DNA of 28,050 bases from JBNKZU01 sp050301795 (GCA_050301795.1 JBNKZU010000010.1:1-28050); one strand, 5' to 3'. Numbered from the stretch's first letter, positions 7,766 to 14,771 are shown. Notes: a model not told the origin generated them from the letters alone. Translations and numbers: made by a program.

Positions 7766-8785
7766 TCAGTTCGGGCAAAGGGGCAACAGTCTGCACAGGT
7801 TGTTCTGCTTTATGATTTCGGCGCTTTTTTCTCCCTCTTTTTCAAGCAGTTTTGAGCAGAGCTCTGCATCTTTAGCAAGATCGTTACAGCCGCGCTCTTT
7901 TAACACCTGCGCAAGATTGTTCCACGCCCAAGGGCTTGTTGGCTCTTTTTCGATGCTCGTGCGAAATGCGACTTCAGAATCGACCAAACGATTCTGGTTA
8001 TAGTAGACATTACCAAGCCCAAAGTGAATGAGTGCGTTATCGGGCCAACGCTCAGTTCCTAATGTGTAGTAAAGCTCAGCTTGCTTAAGATTGGAGCGCT
8101 GTTCTAAAGCAGAGACCTGATTCAGAAAATCTCGTTCATTCACATGTGTTGGTAATTTTTGGTTCGAAGGTATGATGAGACCCCACATCTGTGATCGACG
8201 CCATGTATTCATGAATACCCTAAAGCTATTGGTATGGCGTCGATTACGACCTGATCTCAGTATGATCTGCTGCTGCGTTAAGTCATAACCGATAACCACG
8301 GCGTAGTGCCACTGAGGTAAAAAGCTTAACCCAAGATTTTGCATGACAAGAACAGGATTTCCAGCAGCGACCTCCTCGATTAACCCTTTTAGCCCGTCAT
8401 TAAGCAGTAGTGTGATGACACCATATTGTCGTACTGACGAACGCATCTCAGATTGCAGGCTTCCGCCTCTATCAGGAATATAGATCAATGGCTTAAGCTC
8501 ATCAGGGGTAACCTGGATGTTTTGATCATTAAGTACCATCGCTAAAGATGCCGGACCGCATTGGAATAGATCCTGCTCAAAGAACGGCACATCTGTTAGC
8601 TCAGTTTGAGAGGGGATTGTTGAGCTTAAATTCTTTTCAAGCGTGAGGATGGTTGGGTCGACGGCACAGCCAAACAGAAATAGGTGAAGCAAGATCAAAA
8701 CAGGCCAGAAAACCTGGCCTGTCGAATTGAAATAGGTGTGCTTAGTTGATCGGCTTAACAAAAGGCAGTACGTCAGTTGCGCCAA
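7766..8785 (-). CDS. PA2778-like C39-family cysteine peptidase with TPR repeats, probable lipoprotein
   Basis: From the TTG at 8785 the protein has 339 residues. A hydrophobic stretch ends in a lipobox-like LFGC (Cys40). Next comes a C39-like papain fold with VPFFEQDLFQCGPASLAMVL (catalytic Cys76) and WHYAVVIGY (His160), then TPR-like helices (about 235-300, with ALIHFGLGNVYYNQNRL). The layout matches the uncharacterised PA2778 family, usually found beside PA2779-type genes as here. No ATG exists before the peptidase domain; TTG codons at 8785, 8761 and 8698 are the candidates and the true start is uncertain. The longest form overlaps the upstream gene by 44 bp, and a hairpin at 8701-8721 lies inside the presumed signal peptide coding region. 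Substrate unknown. Confidence 0.8.
   Translation of the reverse strand: MAQLTYCLLLSRSTKHTYFNSTGQVFWPVLILLHLFLFGCAVDPTILTLEKNLSSTIPSQTELTDVPFFEQDLFQCGPASLAMVLNDQNIQVTPDELKPLIYIPDRGGSLQSEMRSSVRQYGVITLLLNDGLKGLIEEVAAGNPVLVMQNLGLSFLPQWHYAVVIGYDLTQQQIILRSGRNRRHTNSFRVFMNTWRRSQMWGLIIPSNQKLPTHVNERDFLNQVSALEQRSNLKQAELYYTLGTERWPDNALIHFGLGNVYYNQNRLVDSEVAFRTSIEKEPTSPWAWNNLAQVLKERGCNDLAKDAELCSKLLEKEGEKSAEIIKQNNLCRLLPLCPN
8693..8721 (-). terminator. perfect 8-bp hairpin with short U-tract between PA2779-like and PA2778-like genes
   Basis: CAGGCCAG and CTGGCCTG pair perfectly around a 5-nt loop at 8701-8721, and on the minus strand the stem is followed by TTTTGATC. It lies 20 bp after the PA2779-like stop and before or within the start of the C39 gene. 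It could be an attenuating terminator or a 3'-end stabiliser that sets different levels for the two products. Confidence 0.6.
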
Positions 8786-9134
8786 GCATGTCAGTAATAA
8801 CCAGAACGATAAATACTGTTAAGGCAATACCGAGAATATCTGAACCGGCTTCTAAGGATCCCATACGGTTATTCAGTTGTGCGAGTTCGGCATCAGTCAT
8901 AAGAGCAACCCGTGCCTGTGCATCTTCAACACTCACACCTAGGTCAATTAGCTGTTGTTTTACGTCATCACGATCAAACACTTGTGAGATCTGAGCGATA
9001 TCCATTTGTCCATAGCTCTGCTGCACAGCGTTGTTGGTTGAAACCATCGCAGCAGATACTGGAGCCATCTGACCCATCAGAAAAGCAGCGATTGTAATAG
9101 GGGCAATCATCTTTTTAGCAATTTTTTTGAACAT
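8742..9134 (-). CDS. PA2779-family small membrane protein
   Basis: The 130-residue protein begins with a basic signal or anchor sequence (MFKKIAKKMIAPITIAAFLM...VSAA). A polar middle (about 30-95) contains YGQMDIAQISQVF, VKQQLIDLGVSVEDAQARV and MTDAELAQLNNRM. A C-terminal hydrophobic helix (about 100-122) ends the protein. These features match the uncharacterised PA2779 family, whose partner PA2778-like peptidase follows directly. The ATG at 9134 is chosen because GAGGAG lies 7 nt upstream; a longer in-frame extension to 9209 has no support. Function is unknown. It may be a substrate or membrane partner of the C39 peptidase, which is inference from adjacency only. Confidence 0.82.
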   Translation of the reverse strand: MFKKIAKKMIAPITIAAFLMGQMAPVSAAMVSTNNAVQQSYGQMDIAQISQVFDRDDVKQQLIDLGVSVEDAQARVALMTDAELAQLNNRMGSLEAGSDILGIALTVFIVLVITDMLGATDVLPFVKPIN

Positions 9135-9296
9135 AGTCTTCTCCTCGGTTGAGAAATCTGAGCATATATAATTATTAATCAGATCACAATAGATCGGAGG
9201 TGCCAGCATTTGCGTTTTGTGAAGTGGGTCTTATGCAAGCCACTATTTATAACATTGTTAAGCTAATTCCAATGGAGACTAATGTGTTGAGTTCGA

Positions 9297-11552
9297 CTAT
9301 TTTGTCAGTGCCATAAAGAGTTGTGGCAACTTCTCCGGTAACTTTTCAACATTATCAATGACAGAGTATTGATTGCCAAAGATATCCCCGACATACTCGT
9401 CTGCATTAGGATCAAGGTTAATACAGTAGGTATAGATTCCCTCCTGATCCAGCTCCTGAACTGCTTTGTGAGCATCTTCAATGAGTAGTCTTGGATCATC
9501 GATATCAATATCAGAGGGTTCACCATCGGTAAGAACGAGGAGCAATTTCTTATCACTATTTTGGGTTCCGATATAGTGCGCAGCATGACGTAATGCGGCA
9601 CCCATACGAGTTGAATACCCGGCTTCCATCGCTGCAAGACGTGACTTTACGGTATCGTCCCAATGTTCACTATAGCCTTTAATGTGTTGGTAACGAACCT
9701 CATGGCGAGTGTTGGAGGAGAAGCCGGCAATTGCAAACTTATCGCCTAATCCTTCGATAGCCATTGAGAGTAGCGCGACAGCCTCCTGGCTGAGTTGTAA
9801 TAGTGACTGTTGACAGCCATCAGGAATATCAGCAAGAGACGCAGATAGATCAAGTAATAGAAAAACCGCAATATCCCGACCATCATGTTTATGACTCATA
9901 TTGATGCGAGGGTCAGGATTACAGCCACCTTTAAAGTCGATTAATGATCGAATGGCTACATCCAAATCGAGTTCAGATCCATCCTCTTGGTAACGGACTC
10001 TCACATACTGCTGTGGTTTGAGCAGATCGAGAATTCGTTTCAACTTTTTGATTAATGCGCCGTGCTTGCTTAACAGGGCTTCAATATATTCTGCATCGCC
10101 AGATGGATGCAGTGTCTCATAGAGGCTAACCCAGTCTGCTTTATAGGTTTTAGTGTTGTAGTCCCATTCGTGATAGTGACGAGGCGGTAGTTTATCCAGC
10201 TCATCATCCTGCTCCTGTCGTCGATTGAGATCCTCAAACATCTCCTCTTCATCGCTCATTTCGATGTAGCGCCAGAGGTGGCGATTGTCGTCGTGAAAAT
10301 CGATCTGCGTATTTGAAAAATACATACTTGCTGCCTGATCTTTCTGACGTCGTGTACGGGCAATGTAGGAGATTGCTAACGATGCGGCATCCTTGGTTGT
10401 ATGGTTATCCTGCTGCATAAGCGTATGGAATTTTTCAACGAATTCCAGCAGATCTTTATTGGTGTAGTTGTGATTCTGATCCAGCGCCGCATAGGAGAAC
10501 ATCGTCAACCGATGCCGAATACAGGATGACTTCTCGGGATCACAATCATTTTCTCCCGGCTGTGGATGAAGAGCTAAAAACAGCTTCTTAAGCCCCGGAT
10601 ATTTCTTGATCGCTAGATAATCAACTCGACAGTCTTCAAAGATCTCAATCGCCATACGTTGAAGCGGGCTGTAGTTATCAGCAAACATCTCAGTTGACCA
10701 TTTCCGGTGAGCTGCAATATGCGCCAAAAGTGCGCGATAGCGATCAATTCCATTAACACCATTAAGGTCGTCGTAAACATCAGGAATACGGACACCAAAC
10801 TCATCGAAGTAGGGACGAAGGTCAGCCTGTTTCTCTAGTCCAAAGGTGTAGGGGACAAGATGATCCTTGTCTTCCCATAGGCATTGCAGATAGAGATTCA
10901 GCTTGCGTTCATTATCAATAAACAGGGTGCCATGTCTTTCTCGCTGTAGCATGGCTCGACTATCGGCTGACTGAAGGCTGAAATAGTCGATCTGCCTTTC
11001 GGGGTGATTTCCGTAGTTACGAATACCATTATCAATCCAGTTATTGATCCCCTCTAAAGAGAGGGTATTGAGCAGTCCTGGTATTTGATACAGCAGATAG
11101 GGGAGTCCAGGACTTGGGATCGTGGTATGGACACCATGAATCGATCCCGTTGTTCGCTCCATCATTTCAAAGATGACCTTAAAGTAGTGCTCAAGCTGCT
11201 CTTTGCTTCCTAATCGACGCGAAGCTTCGCCGATCGTTTGTAAAAATGGGGAGATCGAATTGCCGTTGGGGGTACGCGACATCTTCCAGACAGCATCAGA
11301 GACCATGGTCAATGTCTCTTCACCGAGACGTTTTGCAACCATTGGCATCTCTTCGAGATAGGTGAGTACAGGTTCAAAACCTCGACCAATCATGCAGACC
11401 ATAGAGGCACCATCAAGGTAGTCTCTAACGCCTTGAAGCGAGAGTAGATCGACCGCCTCCTGGATGCAGTGTGGAAAAAATTTATCCACATCTTTAAAGC
11501 TACAACGCAGTTGTTCGCGTAGAAATTGAACTTCGTTTTCTTTGAGACTCAC
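9297..11552 (-). CDS. cbbO: CbbO, von Willebrand A domain subunit of the RuBisCO activase
   Basis: CbbO is the adaptor that with the AAA+ ring CbbQ removes inhibitory sugar phosphates from RuBisCO. The 751-residue length fits the family. A long helical N-terminal part (about 1-540) is followed by a VWA domain (about 560-751) whose MIDAS motif DLSAS (Asp568, Ser570, Ser572) and a later LVLTDGEPSD segment are intact. The GTG at 11552 has AGAGAGG upstream and starts 23 bp after cbbQ, so the two are co-transcribed. Proximity to cbbM points to the Q2O2-type activase that serves form II enzyme, known from Acidithiobacillus. NorD proteins share the same architecture, but the RuBisCO context makes CbbO the better name. 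Confidence 0.92.
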   Translation of the reverse strand: MSLKENEVQFLREQLRCSFKDVDKFFPHCIQEAVDLLSLQGVRDYLDGASMVCMIGRGFEPVLTYLEEMPMVAKRLGEETLTMVSDAVWKMSRTPNGNSISPFLQTIGEASRRLGSKEQLEHYFKVIFEMMERTTGSIHGVHTTIPSPGLPYLLYQIPGLLNTLSLEGINNWIDNGIRNYGNHPERQIDYFSLQSADSRAMLQRERHGTLFIDNERKLNLYLQCLWEDKDHLVPYTFGLEKQADLRPYFDEFGVRIPDVYDDLNGVNGIDRYRALLAHIAAHRKWSTEMFADNYSPLQRMAIEIFEDCRVDYLAIKKYPGLKKLFLALHPQPGENDCDPEKSSCIRHRLTMFSYAALDQNHNYTNKDLLEFVEKFHTLMQQDNHTTKDAASLAISYIARTRRQKDQAASMYFSNTQIDFHDDNRHLWRYIEMSDEEEMFEDLNRRQEQDDELDKLPPRHYHEWDYNTKTYKADWVSLYETLHPSGDAEYIEALLSKHGALIKKLKRILDLLKPQQYVRVRYQEDGSELDLDVAIRSLIDFKGGCNPDPRINMSHKHDGRDIAVFLLLDLSASLADIPDGCQQSLLQLSQEAVALLSMAIEGLGDKFAIAGFSSNTRHEVRYQHIKGYSEHWDDTVKSRLAAMEAGYSTRMGAALRHAAHYIGTQNSDKKLLLVLTDGEPSDIDIDDPRLLIEDAHKAVQELDQEGIYTYCINLDPNADEYVGDIFGNQYSVIDNVEKLPEKLPQLFMALTK

Positions 11553-11575
11553 AACCGAGACCTCTCTAAATCAGC

Positions 11576-12385
11576 TCAAACAAAAATCGAATCAATGGCA
11601 TGATCCAGCGTACTGCGAATATCAATGTCGTCGGTGATCGGACGCACCAGTGCCATGCGACAGGCTGCACGTGGCTCGATACCCTGATTTATCAGATTTG
11701 CAGCATAGACCAGCAGACGGGTCGATATGCCTTCATCCAGACCATGGCCTTTGAGGTTGCGCGCTGTTTCGCCGATCTTGACCAGTTTTGTCGCAGTATC
11801 TTCATCAATAGCGGACTCTTTTTGAACAATTTCAATCTCGACCTTTGATGGAGCATAGTCAAAATCGAGGCCAACAAAGCGTTGTTTGGTTGACTGTTTG
11901 AGATCCTTCATCAGACTCTGATAACCAGGGTTGTAGGAGATCACTAACTGAAAGTCAGGATGAGCCTCAACCAGCTCACCTTTTTTATCCAGTGGCAGGG
12001 TGCGGCGATGGTCGGTCAGTGGATGGATTACAACCGTAGTGTCCTGACGCGCCTCCACAACTTCATCGAGATAGCAAATGGCGCCGATACGGGCAGCAAT
12101 TGTCAAAGGGCCATCGAGCCAGCGAGTACCGTTAGCATCCAACAGGTATCGTCCAACCAAATCAGAAGCAGTCATATCTTCATTACAGGCAACGGTAATG
12201 AGCGGTTTGCCCAGTTTCCACGCCATGTGCTCAATAAAGCGTGATTTACCACATCCCGTAGGGCCTTTAACCATAACGGGAAGTCGAGAGGCGTATGCGG
12301 CTTCATAGAGACCAATCTCATTCTCTTGAGGTTGATAAAAGGGCTCTTCGGTAATCTTATACTGTTCAATATCGGCTGAACTCAT
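11576..12385 (-). CDS. cbbQ: CbbQ, MoxR-type AAA+ ATPase of the RuBisCO activase
   Basis: CbbQ forms the hexameric ATPase that powers RuBisCO re-activation with CbbO. The 269-residue protein has Walker A GPTGCGKS (41-48), Walker B ICYLDE (103-108), a sensor-like VISYNPGYQ (148-156) and an arginine-finger candidate Arg169 in STKQRFVGLDF. The C-terminal CbbQ domain runs from about 185 to 269. The ATG at 12385 is preceded by GGAGAG. cbbO follows after 23 bp. In many form II loci cbbM directly precedes cbbQ, but here a terminator, two integron-type cassettes and repeat DNA lie between, so this gene needs its own promoter. NorQ is the closest alternative name. Confidence 0.93.
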   Translation of the reverse strand: MSSADIEQYKITEEPFYQPQENEIGLYEAAYASRLPVMVKGPTGCGKSRFIEHMAWKLGKPLITVACNEDMTASDLVGRYLLDANGTRWLDGPLTIAARIGAICYLDEVVEARQDTTVVIHPLTDHRRTLPLDKKGELVEAHPDFQLVISYNPGYQSLMKDLKQSTKQRFVGLDFDYAPSKVEIEIVQKESAIDEDTATKLVKIGETARNLKGHGLDEGISTRLLVYAANLINQGIEPRAACRMALVRPITDDIDIRSTLDHAIDSIFV

Positions 12386-12421
12386 TGGGCTCTCCAGCTA
12401 GTAATAAGTTAATGTCCACAG

Positions 12422-12450
12422 ATTATAATCAGGTTTATTATAAATGAAAT
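12422..12450 (-). promoter_or_regulatory. candidate promoter of cbbQ-cbbO
   Basis: On the minus strand a perfect TATAAT (12427-12422) lies about 37 bp before the cbbQ ATG. The -35 position 17 bp upstream reads ATTTCA, a weak match, so activation by a regulator is plausible. TTATTACT follows at 12407-12400, just before the ribosome site. Confidence 0.4.
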
Positions 12451-12500
12451 TAAATTGTATTGATAAAAACGATAAGTATAGCCTTATGCAAAGGAGGCCG

Positions 12501-12660
12501 GTAGCCCGGATGACACGAAGTGAAATCCGGGAAAATGAAAGCGCTCTAATCCTTCTCGTTCAGTGAAAAATCTCGCAGAGGCGCTGAGGCGCAAAGAACT
12601 ATAGATTGGGCAGAACCCGTGAAGCCCAACAAATAATACAGCAATGTTGGGATTCGTTTC
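12501..12660. repeat. cluster of dispersed-repeat-like palindromes and direct repeats
   Basis: Three repeat types sit side by side. The first is CCCGGAT (12505-12511) paired with ATCCGGG (12525-12531). The second is the direct repeat GAGGCGC at 12578-12584 and 12586-12592. The third is TTGGGC (12606-12611) with GCCCAA (12624-12629), followed by GTTGGG (12645-12650). Such pieces resemble short intergenic repeat families found in many proteobacterial genomes. Copy number elsewhere in this genome cannot be seen here. Confidence 0.55.
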
Positions 12661-12979
12661 TCGTTCCCGTCCTCCTCGGCAAAGCTTCCGCATCCTGCTA
12701 TCGCCCCTTACCTATGTCTTATAGGTGGCTGCTCCATGCATTGCTCTACCTCCTGCATCCATGCAGTCGTAGTGACCCAGTAATAGCTCAAAGGACTGGA
12801 GATCATGCTGGCAGCAGTGAGACTGCAATAAGAGACCCTCTATGTGTGCGCCCGCAGGAAGTGCCCTTGGGGTATTTGCTGTAAACGATTCTATTTAACA
12901 GCAACGATGACAGATGAAGTCATTGAGTTTGTTAATCGATTTAACTCGATCACCATTATTGATGATCGAATTGTTTAGT

Positions 12980-13023
12980 AATGCCTATTGACGTCGGGAC
13001 GGCTCATATATGTGTTAGGCATT
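12980..13023 (-). repeat. collapsed attC-like site after the HEPN-type cassette gene
   Basis: On the minus strand, right after the stop codon, an intact core GCCTAAC (13018-13012) begins a short palindrome closed by TAGGCATT. The outer arms AATGCCTA (12980-12987) and TAGGCATT (13016-13023) pair perfectly and are the same bases that border the full attC at 13963-14043. The distal core reads AATAGGC rather than GTTAGGC, and the interior is only about 25 bp with a small CGTC/GACG stem. It is probably a deleted attC that can no longer recombine well. Confidence 0.6.
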
Positions 13024-13953
13024 TTAATCAAAACTTATCTCAATGGACTCTGATATTTTTATAGCCATTTTGTCACGCGTATGTCCGACTAAACAGCAAA
13101 ACATATACCTCAGCGCCTCAGTTATAAGCTTATGTAGTTTTTCTTTATCACTTAAAATTGGCAAAACCCATTCTCCTTTAAACTCTCTTAAGCTTTCTTC
13201 GCTTATATTTCCATTGTGAGCGGCTGAATTTCTTAATTTCACAAGTAAATCTATTACATCTTTTCCTTTAGGTAGCTCTACTCCGCACTCGTTTGTCACT
13301 AGAGCTAAGTCGGCAGAAAAGCCAATTTTCTCACTATATTTCCTTAATCTTTCAGCAAACGAACCTTGTTCAGAATCTGAAGCTTCCTCAAATAAGATTA
13401 ATTGAAATAAGATTTGATTATCTATCTCTCTTTCTCTTAAGGATGACCTGAATAGTCTAAGCAAAAGGGACAGCTTAGGATCTTCTTGTGCTTTCCTTTC
13501 AATATCTGGTAATGCGTCCAAGAATCCCGGAATATTTGTACCATGGCGAATTATTCGATCCGAAGGTATATAGAATTTTACTCCCGGTCTTGTTCCACCT
13601 TCGGCGTAAGAACAAAGTTGCGTGCCTGGATTGGCAGAGGCGACAGATATAGCGCCCATAAAGTTCTCTGCTTCAGTCTCTTTGCTTTCTATTGCATGAA
13701 TAAAATCCTCAGCTTCGACGTCTTCAAATTTAATTAATGCACAATGACCTGTGTTAGAAAAATTCTTTATAGTGTTTTCAAGGTCTTTGTGTGTAAAAGT
13801 GAACCTTACTGAAGATAGTTGCTTCTTGGCATCATGAATCTCGCCAGCAAATCCCGTTTGTGGCAATGGGGTCACTTGTGCGCCAGAAGGAAGTGTTATT
13901 GCCTTCTGTATAAAGCAGCGATTGTAGATAAAACCTACTGTATATCGTTCCAT
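13024..13953 (-). CDS. cassette-borne protein with HEPN-like R-x4-H motif
   Basis: The 309-residue cytoplasmic protein has no membrane segment. An N-terminal beta-rich part (about 1-135) precedes a helical C-terminal part (about 150-290) containing LVKLRNSAAHNGNISEES. R241-N-S-A-A-H246 is an R-x4-H motif in a setting typical of HEPN domains, including ApeA-like ones, which are often RNases in phage defence or toxin systems. The overall two-part layout resembles ApeA-like proteins, but this is recognised by pattern only, not by alignment. The ATG at 13953 starts 9 bp after the attC core, with no Shine-Dalgarno, as usual for integron cassettes. By eye the gene is more AT-rich than the neighbouring cbb genes, which supports transfer. 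A defence role is inference. Confidence 0.8.
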   Translation of the reverse strand: MERYTVGFIYNRCFIQKAITLPSGAQVTPLPQTGFAGEIHDAKKQLSSVRFTFTHKDLENTIKNFSNTGHCALIKFEDVEAEDFIHAIESKETEAENFMGAISVASANPGTQLCSYAEGGTRPGVKFYIPSDRIIRHGTNIPGFLDALPDIERKAQEDPKLSLLLRLFRSSLREREIDNQILFQLILFEEASDSEQGSFAERLRKYSEKIGFSADLALVTNECGVELPKGKDVIDLLVKLRNSAAHNGNISEESLREFKGEWVLPILSDKEKLHKLITEALRYMFCCLVGHTRDKMAIKISESIEISFD

Positions 13954-13962
13954 AGCTTTAAT

Positions 13963-14043
13963 GCCTAACGTGAAGGTAAGGGGCTGCGCTTTAGCGCAGT
14001 CCCAGCGCAGCGAAGCGGAGCGAACTTGACCTTAGGGTTAGGC
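13963..14043 (-). repeat. integron attC recombination site, 81 bp
   Basis: The ends GCCTAAC (13963-13969) and GTTAGGC (14037-14043) are perfect inverted cores. Inside them 3-nt spacers lead to L boxes AAGGTAAG (13973-13980) and CTTGACCTT (14025-14033), which pair except for one extra base at 14028, the extrahelical base expected in attC. The centre folds further, with CTGCGCT and AGCGCAG on either side of a tiny loop. The stop codon of the zinc-ribbon gene lies within the core, and the next gene starts 9 bp past the other core. This is complete attC anatomy and looks functional. Confidence 0.94.
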
Positions 14044-14427
14044 ATTCTTCTTTACCACCACGCTGTGACATTTAGGGCACTCCAAGCTGTCTGGCTTCTC
14101 AAGGCCGTCTTCTTCAAGGTCGTCTAGAACATTTCCGAACCACACCATTGAGGCTCCGCAATGCGGGCAAAATACCCCATGAACTTTATGGAATGCTCTC
14201 GCGGTGGCAATAACGTATGTAGCCAACAAACCAAATGCCGCGAGAGTAGCCACCAGACCCGCTGTAGCATATGGCTTGGAGATGATGCACACAATCATAA
14301 GCAAGATGATCGTAATTGCCGCTCCGAAAATGCCAAAGAAGACCTTCAAGAGCTTATTGCCACGCACAGTCGTCGCTTGCCCATAAGCGAGGAGTTGCTG
14401 CTCCAGTTCTTCGTAACTCCATGTCAT
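14038..14427 (-). CDS. cassette-borne two-TM protein with C-terminal zinc ribbon
   Basis: The 129-residue protein has a short soluble N-terminus (1-26), two hydrophobic helices (about 27-50 and 55-76) and a C-terminal zinc-ribbon with CPHCG (Cys87, Cys90) and CPKCH (Cys117, Cys120) around an acidic linker. It should be an inner-membrane protein with a small metal-binding tail. No specific family is recognised. The ATG at 14427 begins 8 nt after a GTTAGGC core (14442-14436) and has no Shine-Dalgarno. A 26-codon leader ORF with a strong ribosome site ends 22 nt upstream and may feed ribosomes into it. The stop TAA is embedded in the attC core. Function unknown. Confidence 0.8.
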   Translation of the reverse strand: MTWSYEELEQQLLAYGQATTVRGNKLLKVFFGIFGAAITIILLMIVCIISKPYATAGLVATLAAFGLLATYVIATARAFHKVHGVFCPHCGASMVWFGNVLDDLEEDGLEKPDSLECPKCHSVVVKKNA

Positions 14428-14449
14428 CGCGGTATGCCTAACAGGTTGA

Positions 14450-14530
14450 TTATGCCGCTGGCACGTTTATCGACTTATGACGACGGCATATATATTGACT
14501 TATGACGCCAGATGTTTTCATTGATTTCAT
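14450..14530 (-). CDS. 26-codon leader ORF ahead of the cassette array
   Basis: ATG at 14530 follows AAGGAG at a good distance and opens a 26-codon frame (MKSMKTSGVISQYICRRHKS...) ending in TAA at 14450, 22 nt before the first cassette start. The peptide is basic and not recognised. A short translated ORF at the attI site of class 1 integrons is known to help translation of a first cassette lacking a ribosome site; this ORF could do the same. It could also be the trimmed start of a lost gene. Expression is not proven. Confidence 0.4.
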   Translation of the reverse strand: MKSMKTSGVISQYICRRHKSINVPAA

Positions 14531-14570
14531 CTCTTCTCCTTATCCATGATGTTGGAAGCTAACAGCTATT

Positions 14571-14599
14571 AGAATATTGATACTGTCACTATCTGTAAA
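14571..14599 (-). promoter_or_regulatory. candidate sigma-70 promoter for leader ORF and cassettes
   Basis: On the minus strand TTTACA (14599-14594) and TATTCT (14576-14571) are separated by exactly 17 bp, matching the -35 consensus at 5 of 6 and the -10 at 4 of 6 positions. It points at the leader ORF and cassette genes and lies beyond the cbbM terminator. Confidence 0.5.
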
Positions 14600-14742
14600 T
14601 ATTCTATTCTTTTGAGTCATTTATATGATTATTCAATGAATTGGACTCTATTCCCATTGCTCTGTATTTAAAATGCCTACAATTTTTGTGTTTTGGCGCT
14701 TTGCATAATGATCATTTCAGTATTTTTTTGTGCGCTATAAAC

Positions 14743-14771
14743 AAAAAAACCGCTCCGAGGAGCGGTTTTTT
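14743..14771 (-). terminator. rho-independent terminator of cbbM
   Basis: The stem CCGCTC/GAGCGG with loop CGAG (14750-14765) is flanked by A-rich and T-rich runs (14743-14749 and 14766-14771). It lies 27 bp after the cbbM stop and works in principle in both directions. It separates cbbM transcription from the cassettes and cbbQO. Confidence 0.92.

Larger units (their letters stand above)
12386..13023. other. 638-bp gene-free region with mosaic repeats downstream of the cassette array
   Basis: This stretch holds the cbbQ promoter (12400-12450), a mosaic of palindromic and short direct repeats (12490-12660), further small palindromes (12711-12725 and 12814-12826), and the collapsed attC-like hairpin at its end (12980-13023). 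A 23-codon ORF (12907-12978, plus strand) has no ribosome site. I see no convincing gene here. Confidence 0.7.
13012..14442 (-). mobile_element. two-cassette integron-type array without integrase
   Basis: Three GCCTAAC/GTTAGGC core sites in the same orientation bound two small minus-strand genes, each beginning within about 16 bp of a GTTAGGC core. The order on the minus strand is core (14442-14436), zinc-ribbon gene, full attC (14043-13963), HEPN-type gene, collapsed attC (from 13018). The genes lack Shine-Dalgarno sequences, and the first stop codon lies inside the attC core, both typical of cassettes. No integrase gene lies in the window. The array sits between cbbM and cbbQ. Confidence 0.85.

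Noticed and set aside
9297..12385. norQ-norD of a nitric oxide reductase cluster
   Set aside because: The same domain pair occurs in NorQ/NorD, but no norB or norC is nearby, while cbbM and cbbR are in the same locus.
12484..12884. ORFs of 69 and 92 codons on opposite strands in the cbbQ-cassette gap
   Set aside because: They run through palindromic and direct repeats, overlap each other on opposite strands and have low-complexity, unconvincing translations.
12907..12978. 23-codon plus-strand ORF starting MTDEVIEFVNRF
   Set aside because: No ribosome site, no recognisable family, and a position in repeat-rich DNA. It could be a gene remnant but cannot be supported as coding.
12939..13018. 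An 80-bp attC formed by GCCTAAC (13018) and a GTTAAAT core (12945-12939) on the minus strand
   Set aside because: Length and core consensus fit, but the L boxes do not pair and the interior folds into an unrelated TCGATCA hairpin. The short collapsed site ending at 12980 explains the arms better.
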